A model generated the notes under the pieces. The model was not told where the DNA came from. It made no database searches and worked only from the letters and a program-made list of their open reading frames with translations. The translations under genes were made by a program, and so were the position numbers. Shown here one piece after another: positions 1 to 12,300 of a DNA stretch of 64,000 bases. Source of the stretch: Strix aluco (lineage: Eukaryota; Chordata; Aves; Strigiformes; Strigidae); contig NC_133932.1 of assembly GCF_031877795.1 (NCBI RefSeq), positions 91,417,994-91,481,993 of the forward strand, in the 5' to 3' direction. Position 1 is the first letter of the stretch. Each line of letters opens with the position of its first letter.

Positions 1-101
1 TGTCAATAAGGAAAGAAAACTAGGACTGCTGTGTACAGTGTAAAACCATTGATGTTTTTATTTCAGATACTACTGTTTCATTTAAACTTTTTTTTTCCCA
101 G

Positions 102-273
102 TCTCACTTTATTTCTGCACTGACAGTGGTGTTTGTAAACTCCAAATCCCTCTCCTCCCTTAAGATTGATGATACACCAGTAGATGATCCGTCTCTCAAA
201 GTGCTAGTGGCTAACAACAGCGACACACTCAAACTGTTGAAAATGAGCAGTTGTCCTCATGTTTCTCCAGCTG
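102..273 (+). CDS. FBXL3: FBXL3 penultimate coding exon
   Basis: The acceptor is a pyrimidine tract ending CCCAG at 97-101 and the donor is GTAAGC at 274. The exon is 172 nt, beginning in phase 0 (Ser-His-Phe-Ile-Ser-Ala-Leu) and ending one base into a Gly codon. It encodes residues 158-214, part of the LRR domain. Confidence 0.95.
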
Positions 274-3200
274 GTAAGCTACTGTGTTTTGGATTTTCTT
301 TTTTTGAATGTATGCATTAAATTCTGTCTGAAAGCAGTAAACCCCTGAAAAAATAGGGGTGAGGTGAGAGTGAAGATGAATGTGGTATCCACAGCAACTC
401 TCACTGAATAAAATAGTAATTCAGCTGGTTGTCAATCCATCTGTTACACCACTTGCAGAGTGACTACTGAGCTAATAAAATAGCGCATGTCTGTTCTGGA
501 CAAATAACTAACCTCTTGTGGAACTTCAAAGGGTATGTATTGACTTGATAGTGCACTACAGTATAATTAAGTTCTTTGGAACTTTGAGTTCCTGTTCCAC
601 AGTTCATTATGTATGGGTTTGGAGTGCTGCAGTGGCATGGATTATGAAGAAGCTGGTTTGGTCATTCTGAAAGAAAGCATCTTTTGCTGAAGAGTAAGCG
701 CCAACAGCATCAACAAAGGGGAGATGAGACTGAGCTGTGCAGAACTTCTGCCATTACCAAATGTACTTCATTAACACTCTTAAGTGTATTTGTAGCAAGA
801 ATGGAGCCAGCTCATGTCAGAATGAAATCACTCAAGATTGTTGAAGTTCATAGAATTAATGTTTGTGGAAGACTTACACAAAGCACAGCAAGTTTTATGA
901 ACGATTCACAGCCCATCAACTTAACACAATTTTTCACTGGGAAATGGAAGAAGAATTATAAATGAGATGCTGGCAACTTAGTTAAATTCCTTTTCTGAGG
1001 ATAAGTAGAAACTACTGTAGTCACCATAGCTCCTAGTATGTGGGGAAGATGATACTGTACCAGAGGGCATGTTGCTGTAGTGATAACAAACAAAACACAA
1101 ACTTAATACCTTTTGTAGGTATTAACACAAAACCTTGTGTTTGGTTTTGTATAAAGAAATCCTGAAAATGCAGGTTTGTTTTGCAGTAGATTTGTCCAGA
1201 AAAGTGTTCACCAGCATGTTAACTGGAATGTTATTTCCTTCAAAGTGTTGTAATTGTGGACAGGGGTTTGTTTAAATCAGCTTGCATGACTGGTTTTTCC
1301 GACTTGAAATTTCGCTTGAGAATCATTGTATCTGAGAAGTATAGGAGCTGTAGTGTGTCTGTTGAGAGGAAGAGGGTCCAGCAGTAATTTGTAGCTAGGC
1401 AAAGAGAGTAATTTCCATGGACTTGGATCGAAGAGCGACCTGTCAGCTCTAGCAGACCTTGCTGGCTTGTGGCTAATCCCTGCTAGAAGGTTTTATGGAA
1501 CATCCTACACCTGATAATTTGAGAGAGGGCATGGGTTTATGAAGTTGTTAGACTGGTGTATTCTGGTTGGTGGATCCTGTACAATGTTTTAAATTGAACA
1601 GTGGGTAAGAAATGGCAGCGCCTGTTTGAGGAACAAGGACAACTAGTATTGTCCTTCATGGAGTGGGGGTGAATAGAATGGGATCAGATGTATTAGTGGC
1701 AAATCCAGAGGGTGCTAAGCAAATGGCAAGAGAATTTGGTTGCTTACTTCAGGTATGGATGTTCCTTGAGATCTAGAAAAAGGTGGATCTGTTGGGTTTG
1801 TGTGGCAAGTTTTTGGTAGCAGGCATGGCTTCTGTAAGAAGCTGCTAGAAACTTCCCCCATGTCTGACAGAGCCAATGCCAGCTGGCTCCATGACAGACC
1901 CACAGCTCGCCAAGGCTGAGCCCATCAGTGATGGTGGTAGCACCTCTGGGATAATGTATTTAAGGCGGGGGCGGGACACTGTGGAACCCATGTAACAGCA
2001 ACAGCAGTGGGAGAGAGGAGTGAGAATGTGAGAGAAACAACCCTGCAGACACCAAGGTCAGTGGAGGAGGAGGAGGTGCTCCAGGCACCAGAGCAGAGAT
2101 TCCCCTGCAGCCTGTGGTGCAGCCCATGGTGAGGCAGGCTGTGCCCCTGCAGCCCATGGAGGTTAACGGTGGAGCAGATCTCCACCTGCAGCCCATGGAG
2201 GAGCCCACACCAGAGCAGATGATGCACCTGAAGGAGGCTGTGACCCTGTGGGAAGCCAGCACTGGAGCAGTCTGTTCCTGAAGGACTGCACCCCATGGAA
2301 GGGACCCATGCTGGAGCAGTTTGTGAAGAGCTGCAGCCCGTGGGAAGGACTGACATTAGAAAAGTTAGTGAGGACTGTCTGCCATGGGAGGGACCCCACG
2401 CTGGAGCAGGCGAAGAGTGTGAGGAGTCCTCCCTGAGGAGGAAGCAGCAGAGACAACGTGTGGTGAACTGACCACAACCCCCATTCCCCATCCTCCTGCA
2501 CCACTGGTGTGGAGGAGGGAGAGAGTCTCTGGAGTAAAGTTAAGCCCAGGAAGAAGGGAGGGCTGGGGGGAAGGTGTTTTAAGATTTGATTCTATTTATT
2601 ACCCTATTCTGATTTGATTGGTAATAAATTAAGCTGATTTCCCTAAGTGGAGTCTGTTTCGCCTGTGATGGTAATAAGTGAGCAATCTCCCTGTCCTTAC
2701 CTTGACCCACAAGCCTTTCATTATATTTTCTCTCCCCTGTCCGGCTGAGGAGGGAGTGATAGAGCAGCTTTGGTGGGCACCTGGAGTCTAGCCAGAGTCA
2801 ACCCACCATAGTGGAACTAAAGAAAGGAGCTGGTATGTGGATAGTTGGCTTCAAGAGCAGGCAGGCTGCAAAAAATTAGACTCTTGAAGGAAAATTAGAA
2901 ACTTTGAGCACTGGGACTTATGTGGATTTTTTTCTAATGGGAATATTATAATTAGCAGGCTTCTATAAATGGGGAAAAACGTTAATTGAACCAAAAGAAT
3001 CATGAGTTATGCAAAACTAATTAATTATAGATGCACTTAAAAAGTTATAATGTGCCTTCAGATTGCAGGGGTGGGAGGTGGATGTTCATTACTAGATTAG
3101 TTCTCAAGCAATTTGTTAGTGAAGGGCAGAGAAGAGTAATGCAAGTAGTGCAAGAGAGACTCCACTACTGTGGCAATAAAGGAAGAAGACTGGTATCAAA

Positions 3201-6200
3201 CTGTGAATTGCTTCCAAAGGATGCTATGAATAATTCCTAAATTATCTACAAAGATAAAGCAGCATGTATGGGTTTGGGCTGGAGAAACAAAGGCAGCAAT
3301 ATATATGTCTGTGTGAGCATATCTGAAGTTTCTTCTGTTTGCTGTTTTCCCTCTGAACTTTAACTTGCATTAAAACTGCAACAGTACCTTGTAAAACAAA
3401 ATAATGGTTATTTTTAAATCCACATCGATGTGCTGTTGTTTATTACCTGAAATACTAGCTATTGCAACAGAGGGAACTGAAAGCATTTCTGTAAAGGCTG
3501 TGTTTCTGCACTGCTTTGGGGGTAGGAGGGTTGCTTCTCTTCAAGTGGGGTAGTAGAGGAGAAGAGTGAGTGTAGGGTGTGTCTGCATCGGCAGTTAAAT
3601 AGAGGGATTTTTTGGACACAAATCTGTGCTGTTTGACATCAGAGTGATTTACCTCTTAGTGACACAAAGGTTTAGTCAGTGCCTGGGGATGTTCTGTGAC
3701 TACACTGGGCTCCAGGAAGGCTCTTCAGTCACTACCTACATTGTATTAATTGTCAGTTCTACATGCAGGATACAGAATTTCATTGCCAGTGTGTGATGCA
3801 GATATCCAGTCCTAAACACATAAAAAATTGCAGCAAGTTGAACCTGTTCTTCCCTTTTTGCATTGCACTAGTCAGTAACATACCCTTAAAGTTAACAAAG
3901 AGTATTTGTTGAAGGATGGCAGTCTGGACAACAAGCTGGTTTGGATGCTAAATTTGTAGCAAGTTGTTTTCTGAAATGGTGTAGTGATGAGACTTGAAAC
4001 TCTGTTTAAAATATTTCATTTGTCAACAGACCTAGGTACTATGAAAGCAGCATGCCCTAGCCTGCTTAAAGGGAGTGGAATAACTTTGTTGTTATGATTT
4101 AAGGACAGGAAATTATCTCTGACATGTGTAGAAGGTACACATAAGTTTGTAGTTATACTTATATACTTATATACTTATATACTATATTAGAACAGTATAT
4201 AAATATATACTTATATACTTATATACTGTTCTAATTTTGTACTCCAGTCTTTAAAAAAAAAAAAATAATCTGTATTTTCACTTCATCTTGGATCCCATCC
4301 CCTCCTCCCTGAATGAAATAATAAGTATGCTTACATACATATACTGTTTTTACAGTAAATAGTTGCAATAAGAGTTGGGTTAAAATTACGTTTACCTAAA
4401 TTCTGTGCTTTTTAAAATTCATCTAACAAACTTCTTATATTTGAAATGACAGTATTTGATCTAGTTAGAAGAACTTCTGATGCATGTGTTCTTGCAGATC
4501 CTCAGGTGGAAAATACGTACTTCTTTTGGTGTATATATTCATACAATGTTTTTATATTTAAGTGTTTTTAGGTTCAGTATAGGTTTCTATTTTGAGTTTA
4601 ATGACTGCTGTCTCTCTGTATTTCTTCCCATTGCTTCAAAGCTATAGTGTATTAAGCTCAGGTTTTTCAGTTGCATATTAAATACTATGTTCTCATCTCC
4701 TCTACTAATGGAAAGACCATATTCTGAATCCCACACAGCCTTCTGGGTGACATGAAATGCAGAGGACTGTATGCTTTTTGAGTGCTTTTTTTTAATACTG
4801 TTACCAGTATGGTACCATTGCTTGTATCTGCAAACAGGTTGAGTGGAAACCTTAGAGACTGAACTGAATTCTTTTTGTTAATGTCTTTGTCTTCCATGAA
4901 CAGCAGGTTATATTGACTCATTAAAGGGAGAGTCTGAAAATTGCTGTTCTAGGAATTACTGCTCCCAGTTTTTAGTGTTTTCCCTGTTTTTTGCTGTTGG
5001 TTTTCCAAATTTAAATATTTATGCTTTGCTAGAAAGAACAAATACTGACAGCAGCAACTTCTGTATTTAATTAAAATCTAGCATTCATTTAACGTTTGCT
5101 TTCCTTAGGTGACAGATTTTATTCGTGGCTGCTTTGTCAGCCGCAGAGAGGGACAGCAGTTCTTCCAGAGCAGGCTGGGGAAATACTTTAATTATGAGTA
5201 AGCCCCTTTTACAAAAATGAATTTGTGTATCTGTGGTCTTACAATAGAGCAGAACAGTGAGAGTATGCTATTTATGTATTTGTCACATGAGAAACAACTC
5301 CCACGGGAAAGTATACAACGCAAGGTCACAACTTCTTGATGTTTCCTTAGCAAAATAGTGGTGCAGTTGCCTAGCCCATGTGTATCTTACCGTGTAGGAA
5401 CAAAGATGTCACAAGACCATGCTTATGTGAAAAAGGTTTCGTGTTCTGGTTGTCCAGTATGATTTTTGTCTTGATAGTAGGTCTTGGTTGCACGTTGAAA
5501 TATGTGGTCTCTGCACCCTATTGACATACATAAACAAATTAACTCTTGCGTTTCCTGTTCAGTTATGGGTATATTTATTTGTGTAACCCCTCTCATAATG
5601 TTCTCTTTTCCCAGGGATCCTTTGCGTGGCTGACCAGTGCCATGGCTTACGTGAGTTGGCGCTGAACTACCACCTGCTGAGTGATGAGCTTCTGCTTGCT
5701 TTGTCTTCTGAAAAACATGTCAGGTTAGAACACTTGCGCATTGATGTTGTCAGTGAAAATCCTGGACAGACTCAGTTCCACACAATTCAGAAGAGCAGCT
5801 GGGACGCTTTCATCAAGCATTCTCCTAAAGTAAATTTAGTAATGTACTTCTTCTTGTACGAGGAAGAGTTTGACCCATTCTTTCGTTATGAAATACCTGT
5901 CACTCACCTTTACTTTGGAAGATCAGTAAGCAAAGACGTACTTGGCCGTGTTGGGATGACGTGTCCTCGGTTAGTGGAACTGGTGGTGTGCGCCAACGGA
6001 TTGCGGCCACTGGATGAGGAGCTGATCCGCATCGCGGAACGTTGCAAGTATCTGTCAGCCGTCGGCCTAGGAGAATGTGAAGTCTCTTGCAGTGCCTTTG
6101 TTGAGTTTGTGAAGATGTGTGGCGGTCGTCTCTCTCAGCTTTCTATTATGGAGGAAGTTTTGATTCCTGATCAGAAATACAGCTTAGAGCAGATTCATTG

Positions 6201-6258
6201 GGAAGTTTCAAAGCATCTTGGTAGAGTCTGGTTCCCGGACATGATGCCCACATGGTAA
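102..6258 (+). CDS. FBXL3: FBXL3, F-box/LRR protein 3 (C-terminal two coding exons; gene runs off the left edge)
   Basis: Substrate receptor of an SCF ubiquitin ligase that targets cryptochromes CRY1/CRY2 for degradation and so sets circadian period; it acts mainly in the nucleus. Two coding exons are visible, 102-273 and 5615-6258, joined in phase 1 (Ala-Gly across the junction). Together they give residues 158-428 of a protein that would be 428 aa, as in mammals, and match the remembered human sequence nearly residue for residue. The F-box and first leucine-rich repeats lie outside the window. The part seen is the later LRRs and the C-terminal tail ending in Trp428, which inserts into the cryptochrome FAD pocket. 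Cys358, the site of the mouse After-hours mutation, is kept (6043-6045). The stop is TAA at 6256-6258. CLN5 is convergent downstream. Confidence 0.96.
1783..1787 (+). repeat. Target-site duplication, left copy (GTGGA)
   Basis: Five bases directly before the LTR, repeated exactly at 2811-2815 directly after it. This sets the element's borders. Confidence 0.7.
1788..2810 (+). mobile_element. Solo LTR of an endogenous retrovirus, ERVL-like, sense to FBXL3
   Basis: A fossil LTR of about 1.02 kb with no internal retroviral genes beside it, so a recombined solo copy. It is flanked by a direct 5-bp repeat GTGGA (1783-1787 and 2811-2815), the duplication length usual for ERVL. Parts: U3 with a TATA-like TATTTAAG at 1957-1964, an internal block of loosely repeated CTGCAGCCCATGG units at about 2100-2420, and a polyadenylation signal AATAAA at 2623-2628 in the R/U5 part. 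The end sequences match an LTR type I recall as common in passerine and related bird genomes; the exact family name is uncertain. It looks moderately young because its layout is still clear. It has no intact coding capacity. Confidence 0.8.
2811..2815 (+). repeat. Target-site duplication, right copy (GTGGA)
   Basis: Exact copy of 1783-1787, directly after the LTR end. Confidence 0.7.
4151..4235. repeat. (ACTTATAT)n microsatellite with a 17-bp perfect inverted repeat
   Basis: An octamer ACTTATAT is repeated on both sides of a short spacer. The arms 4186-4202 and 4219-4235 are perfect reverse complements (ATTAGAACAGTATATAA on the left) around a 16-base loop, so the DNA or RNA could fold into a strong AT-rich hairpin. 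It lies inside the FBXL3 intron and is probably replication-slippage sequence. Confidence 0.85.
5615..6258 (+). CDS. FBXL3: FBXL3 last coding exon
   Basis: The acceptor TTTTCCCAG ends at 5614. The exon finishes the split Gly codon, then reads Ile-Leu-Cys-Val-Ala-Asp-Gln through the remaining LRRs to Met-Met-Pro-Thr-Trp and TAA. It holds the cryptochrome-binding surface. Residue 364 is Val (GTC, 6061-6063), where mammals have Ile; the mouse Overtime mutation is Ile364Thr. Confidence 0.97.
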
Positions 6259-9200
6259 AGTCCTTAAAAAACTTCAGGGCACATGGAATAGCACCTTAAA
6301 CCCAAGCTTACCATATTGCAATTTACTGTATAAGCTTATTTAATACTATAGTTTCTACTTAAGTTACTTCATTGTTTGATTAGAAAATTAATTTTTCATT
6401 CAAAAATGATTTATGAAATCCCAATTCAGAAGTAGAAATCGTGGATAGCTCCAAAACTCTTCTTCATCCAAACAGAAATCAGTTTTCTGTTTTAGATGTC
6501 TTGTTCATTGACAGTGACCTCAAACTTTTATGGAAGTAAAAAATGTATTTAAAATACTGGAATGTACCTGCAAAACAGCAGTTTTAATATGCTGTCCTTC
6601 TTTGATTTAGATACTAGTATTGAACACAGTCAGATTTGATCTTAAAGAACCAAACAGGACCCCACCAAAATTGCACGCTTCTGTTGCAGACCAGCGCATT
6701 TCTAAATCCAGTCACCTGGATGACAAGATAAAGATTATAAGGAGCATTTAGTAGGCTGTGAAATATACGTGTTCTTTTCTATAAAAGTCATAAAAGGCAA
6801 GAGCAATACACAATAATATAGTTTAGACAATTAAAATATCAAGTTTGCTACCTTATTCAACAGATTATTAGTTCCATCTAAAATGTATTTAGAGCGTAAA
6901 GAAATAGTAGTGTGAGCTACCAAAAGTGTTGTGGTTTGTTTTCCCTCTATGCATTTTAACGTAGTTTGCTTATGGGGTCTCAGATCTGTGTCTAAACCTG
7001 TTTTAAGGTATTTTATGTCTAGCTCAGGAAGCGAAAGCATTCTGGGGAAGAATGTAGATACATTGTATTTAGAAACACATTGGAGTTAATGAGCATTTCT
7101 TGCACATTAACCGGTTTTGCAGCATGTGGTTGGATGGAATAATGTATGTTTTGTTAAATGTGATGACATATGGATGTGAACAGTATGAGACAAGAAAGTT
7201 AAAATTTGAATGATGACCAAGAACCTTTTAACAAAACCTTAGATCTATTGGCTGCTTTCAATTTGAATGACATTGTAACAGTTGCTTAAGCTGTATAAAC
7301 TAATTGTATACTGTAAATCTGTTTCAGAAATATTTATGTATAAAGTGAATGTTTGATAGATGATCATTTTATATACCTTTAATTCAGCTAGTTCGATCAT
7401 TTCATAATATTTAAAAACCTAAAAGCAGTAAACTTGCGTGAAGTAGAGGAGTAGGCAAAATTTTGTTTTGAATACTTGGTAAATCAGTTTTATTAAAGAA
7501 AGTTTGTAGTCTGTAAGTGGTGTGTAGGCACCATATTGCCTGTGATCTGGATGTGGCTTGTGACTTCATTTCTTACCGCCAACAGTTACATTATTCTCTG
7601 TTTTAGATTATTCATTGGTAACACTAAAATATTCATGTGACTGCTGAATGTGTTTGAAAGGTGTGATCAGCCACCAGCAAGGCAGAGCTCCTCCAGTTGT
7701 GGGCTGTACTGAACTTAACTAGTGGCTGCTTCTCATTTGAGCTGTACAGCTACTTCTGTAGATTTTCTTCATTTCTGATTTCAGTAATGCTTATCCAAAT
7801 GTATAGTTCAAGTGTAATACACTTATGAGCATATTTAAGTTCATAACTATATTTTGAGCAAACATTGCTCGATGGACTGGACATCTTTATAGGGGAGTTA
7901 TATGTTTCTGTAGAGCTTTGATTTAAAAATCGCATTTTATGAAATACGTATTTTTTGTATTAGAATTTGTTATATTAATGTAACACTATAATTTGCTTTT
8001 ATTTGTATAAAATGTGTCAATATATTTAGTCTGTAAAAGTAAAAAAGCTCAGTGTTTTTTATATTCTGACTCAGAACTACCTACGTGATAAAGGTGGAGT
8101 AAGATCAGTAATTTGGGGAAGAGGACATGTTTTCACTAAATTAATGTGTGAAATAATCTCATTAGTAATGTAGCTAAAACCTCTTTGGACTTTGACTGCT
8201 GCTGTCTGACATTGCCAGGGTATGCTGATCTGTTGCTTACTGCCATGGTGGTGGGAATAACTGCAAGGCAAGACCCAGCCTCCATGCCTGAGCCTCCTCA
8301 CTTCTGGAGTTCACAGCTTTGAAACCCAGCGTTCTGCTTCTCACAGAGAGACCTCTGTCAGGCCTTGAGGGGGGAACATGGCAGCAGCTGAAGGCTTTAC
8401 ACTTAGTTGTAGTCGAACTGCTTCCCCAGCAAGGTAACTGTCTGGCCTCTTCTGAGAATGTCTCTGTTTTGTTGCACAGACTTCAAAAAGTCCTTCATCG
8501 ATGCAACACAGTATCATAACAGTTACCAAAATCTTCAAGGATAAGAAAACCGCTTGAAAACAGTTGTGTGTCTCTTGCACTGAAGACCTGCAGTTTTTAT
8601 ACATCAAACTGATTACAGTGTCCTTAGCTTGAATAATTTGGCCATAAAACAAACTTCCCAAGCAAGCTTATATTCTAAATAGCTTCAGGAAAAGCTACAA
8701 TGCTCCTTTTTAGCAAATCTTGTACATTTTCTTAATTTGGCTTCTACACCTGTTGGAACAAATTAATAATAATAAAAAAAAATCCATGACGTGAGCAGTA
8801 ATGAGTACCACAGACTGTCATGAAGCTTGCTAGAAACATGAAGGTGGGTGTCTTACAGCTGTAGAAAATAATTTTCCCTGGGTTCACCTTTATTTCTTGT
8901 TTTGGAAGAAGATAATTAAGTATTGGCTTGGTTGTCCAGTTTAGGTAGTAGTTAATATGTGCAGTCACACATCTTGCCTCGGAACTCAAGTGCTACATCA
9001 CTTCAGGTTTTGGATTTAAATTTACTCTTGAAAGCTGCTGATGCCAAACAGTCAGAGTAATCCTGACCAGCTCTGCTACCTTACCATGAGATAATATATC
9101 AAAACTGAAAAGGTGAGTGATGTAAGAGCAGCTGTTTACATTACTTTTGTAGCTTCCTGCAATTTACAGGAGCTACAAACTTGTGAATTTAAGTGTGTCT

Positions 9201-9318
9201 TTCTGCATTTTTTTTTTCTTAGTCAGAAATATACTATGCAAACTGATCTAACTATGTAGGTAAAAATTTGCTGTATCTATTCCGATTGTTGTTAAAATTT
9301 TGATGTATGCCAAATAAA
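6259..9318 (+). other. FBXL3: FBXL3 3' untranslated region (extent uncertain)
   Basis: AT-rich sequence directly after the FBXL3 stop with no competing gene. Candidate polyadenylation signals are ATTAAA near 7490, AATAAA near 8770 and AATAAA at 9313-9318. I cannot tell which is used. Mammalian FBXL3 also has a long 3' UTR of a few kilobases (from memory). Confidence 0.5.
9313..9318 (+). terminator. Candidate FBXL3 distal poly(A) signal AATAAA
   Basis: Canonical AATAAA on the sense strand, followed within about 40 bases by GT-containing sequence. It is the last clear signal before the long gap toward CLN5. Nearer signals exist, so the choice is inferred. Confidence 0.35.
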
Positions 9319-12300
9319 TTTTCTGTGAATTTAAAGCAGGGTTCCTCTGGGCCTCTATATTTGGAGTAGGCCTGACTAAAACCTAAACTTTGTTACATTA
9401 CTTCAGAGAGATCTGTCTTGAACTTGGCTGGTCCACTCGGTTGCACATGGAATGGTAAAAGAAGTGCTGCTGCTGTATCTAAAACTGGAGCATTGATTTA
9501 ATAAGGAAATGTGTGAGATCTTAAAGGGAATTTCAGTGACTGTAGTTCAGACTACAAACTAAATTCATGCTATAGAAACAAGTTCCTTGGAGATATGATT
9601 GAAGTTTAATAGTATCAAAACTATGACAATGAAACCACAATTAACCTTAGATGTTCTGTATGTTCATCTGTTCATCCTTTTTGTTAGGTTTTTCTTGTAG
9701 GATCACATCCACTGCTGGCTGTTGTAGTTCATGTGCTTTGAAACAGAGACTGTGGCCTGCTTTCTGCTCTGGCTTCCACCTCTGCTTTTGTAAGATGGCA
9801 TTTCCTTGCAAAATGCTGAGGAACTGGGGCAGCTTTGGACCTTTCAGAGGAGAATACCTGTTCCTTCCAGTCCTGCAGCATGACAGAAAACTTGTAGTTT
9901 CCCATTTTAGGACGATCCTGCACAAAGATCACTGTCATGGTTGGTTAATACGAGTAAGGAAAAAGACTCTTGTGATTCCTTGCATTGTACTTCACCTGTT
10001 GTATGGATATAAGATAAAGAACTCCTGTTATCCAGACTGAAGTCAGTTAACTGGCAGTTGGGCCGCCTGGATTTCAAATCCTGATTTAAACATTAGTAAG
10101 GCAAGAATTTGGTGGATATAGCATCATACCAGTTTCACTGCTTGATCTCCAAGGAGCAAGATTTAAGAGATAAAGTGCCACCCCTGAATCCTCCCACAAA
10201 CGAAGGCTTGAGTGTTTTGGAGGGGGGTAGGGCAAAAGGAGGAAGAGGGTTGATTCCTAATTCTGTAGCTGAAGTCTCAGAGTGTCTGGGCTAGAAGTCC
10301 TTTCTTCCCTCGGAGTCTCTGGCACCCAAAAGGAGTTCTCTGCACCCTACAACAGCCTTAATGCAGCAGGAAAGAGGCAGGCTTTAGAACAGTCCCTTCT
10401 CCCATGGCCAGCAGCATCGAGCCCTTGGAGGGATCTTGACTCTCCACAGTGTTACAAACCCTCCAAATTAAATTGTTTCAGGAGGTGATGCTTTGCTCTA
10501 ACTGTTCAGCAGCCATTTTGGTAGTATTGTGTTAGATGGCATGGTATGAGTTGGAAAATTTCTTGCAGGAGTCTCATTCATAATAACAGCTTTTAATTAT
10601 AGAGCCCCACAGACTGCATCTACCATTAATAGTAAATTTTAAGCGTGATGTGACATGGGAGATGATTCTTTTAATTCTATTAGTTTTTCTTAGCCTGAAA
10701 ATGATGGCTGGTAAGGTCTATTTTCACTACCTAACTTTGCTAATTTGCAATCAGCAGCTGATGGTGGGGGTTTTTATATTTTAGACTTACAATTTAGACT
10801 CCATTGTAAGTTGAAGAGCGGAAGCCTGCTCTGCTTTTCAAATTAATCCCCAGTTGTGGTGACTTCAAAACCAGAAGCACCTCAATGTCACCAACACCCT
10901 CCTCAGTTACAGTACTGAAGATGGCAGCTGTCCTAATCCGGAACATCTGTGAGTTGAGTGGGTTTGTGCGGGAAGGCAGAAAGCATTTGTACCAACCCTT
11001 TTTGCTGCAGGCTCCTTTGGCAAACAGGACCTGCACGCTCCATTTGACCTTGACGTATGACAAGGCAGGAACTCCTTGTTTGAGAACCCTCCTGCAGGAA
11101 AGTGGGTTACAGCCCTGAGCAGCTCAGTGGTATAAAAATTAAGCAGTTTTGTGCAAGACCACTCTGCAGACTTGGAAATCTTTGCGTTACAGAATTATCA
11201 TGTATTTCTACCCTTGACTGCAACGTGCATAAAAGCAGGGAGCAGAACCAAGCACAGCCTAAAGTGGCCAATAACTCCTGCATTCAAAGCCTGAGTAATG
11301 ACTCAATGACACGTGTTAACTGGAGACAGGTAGAAGAGAAAGGAGGAGCTTATCCTTGAGCCCGGCAGTTAGGACAGTCCCCTGGTTCCTACCATCAGGC
11401 AAGTGCTAACACCAGCTGGTTGTGAGTGAAGTGTTAGGTGTGATCCTATTATTCCTGCCCCCCGGTGTGACTCTCAGCAGGACATCCACCTCAAATACTT
11501 GAGCTGAATAGGTGGTTTTCAGGCACAAACAACAACAGATGTACAGAAGGTGTTAGATGTCACAAACATTTGCTTTTTAAGTGACAGAAGTGTCAGCTTT
11601 AGCGATCTATTCTGGGCTTGTCTAAACTTCATGGAAGTAGCCTATGCCTCACCTCAGTGTTATTTGGGATCTCACTTTATAGGCCTAACTCAGGGTTTCT
11701 GGATTCTGCCTACCAGATCACACTGCACTTACAAACTTCAGTCTTAATGCTAGTGAATCTATTTCCAGTGCAATAATTAGTCAGCTTCAACAGCTGCACC
11801 TCTTCCAGAACTGCATGTTGCATTGGTGGTTTATTTCCACCCAGGTGTGCATTCACTCTGAACAGTTGGCTTTTAAGTTTCTGAACAAAAACTCCCAAAT
11901 GGAGAGAAGCAAAGGAAGTGAGGGGCTCCCTCTCCAAACTTGTGCTCAGATGGAATAAATACCAGCCTCAAAAGGAACTCATATGTTAAAAAAAGGGCAA
12001 CTCCTACCTTGATAATTAGTGCCTTTAAACTGAGGATAGAGTTCAAAGTGCAAAACAAACTTTGAAACAAAACACATGGCTGCATAATGGAATTGTCAAA
12101 TGCTCATCACTGTGACCTTCTGCCGAGCACAGATTCTGACTCAAGTAGCTGCTTCTTTTTCCTTCTGCCTGGAAGGGATGCAGTACCCTTGACAACCAAC
12201 TGTTCAGTTGGCTTCATGGTTTTTTTGTTGCCAGAAACTTACTGTCCTCTAACTTGCAGCTAATACTTGCTAGGATGTAACTGTTTCCACTTCACGCAAC

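Larger units (their letters stand above)
274..5614 (+). other. FBXL3 last intron
   Basis: A 5.3-kb intron with GT-AG ends and no recognised gene inside it. It holds a sense-oriented solo LTR at 1788-2810, an octanucleotide microsatellite forming an inverted repeat at 4151-4235, and an exon-like segment at 5109-5197. The rest is AT-rich unique-looking sequence. Confidence 0.85.

Noticed and set aside
1925-2504. Several overlapping open frames of 100-188 codons on both strands
   Set aside because: They fall inside the solo LTR and arise from its repeated GC-rich units; not genes.
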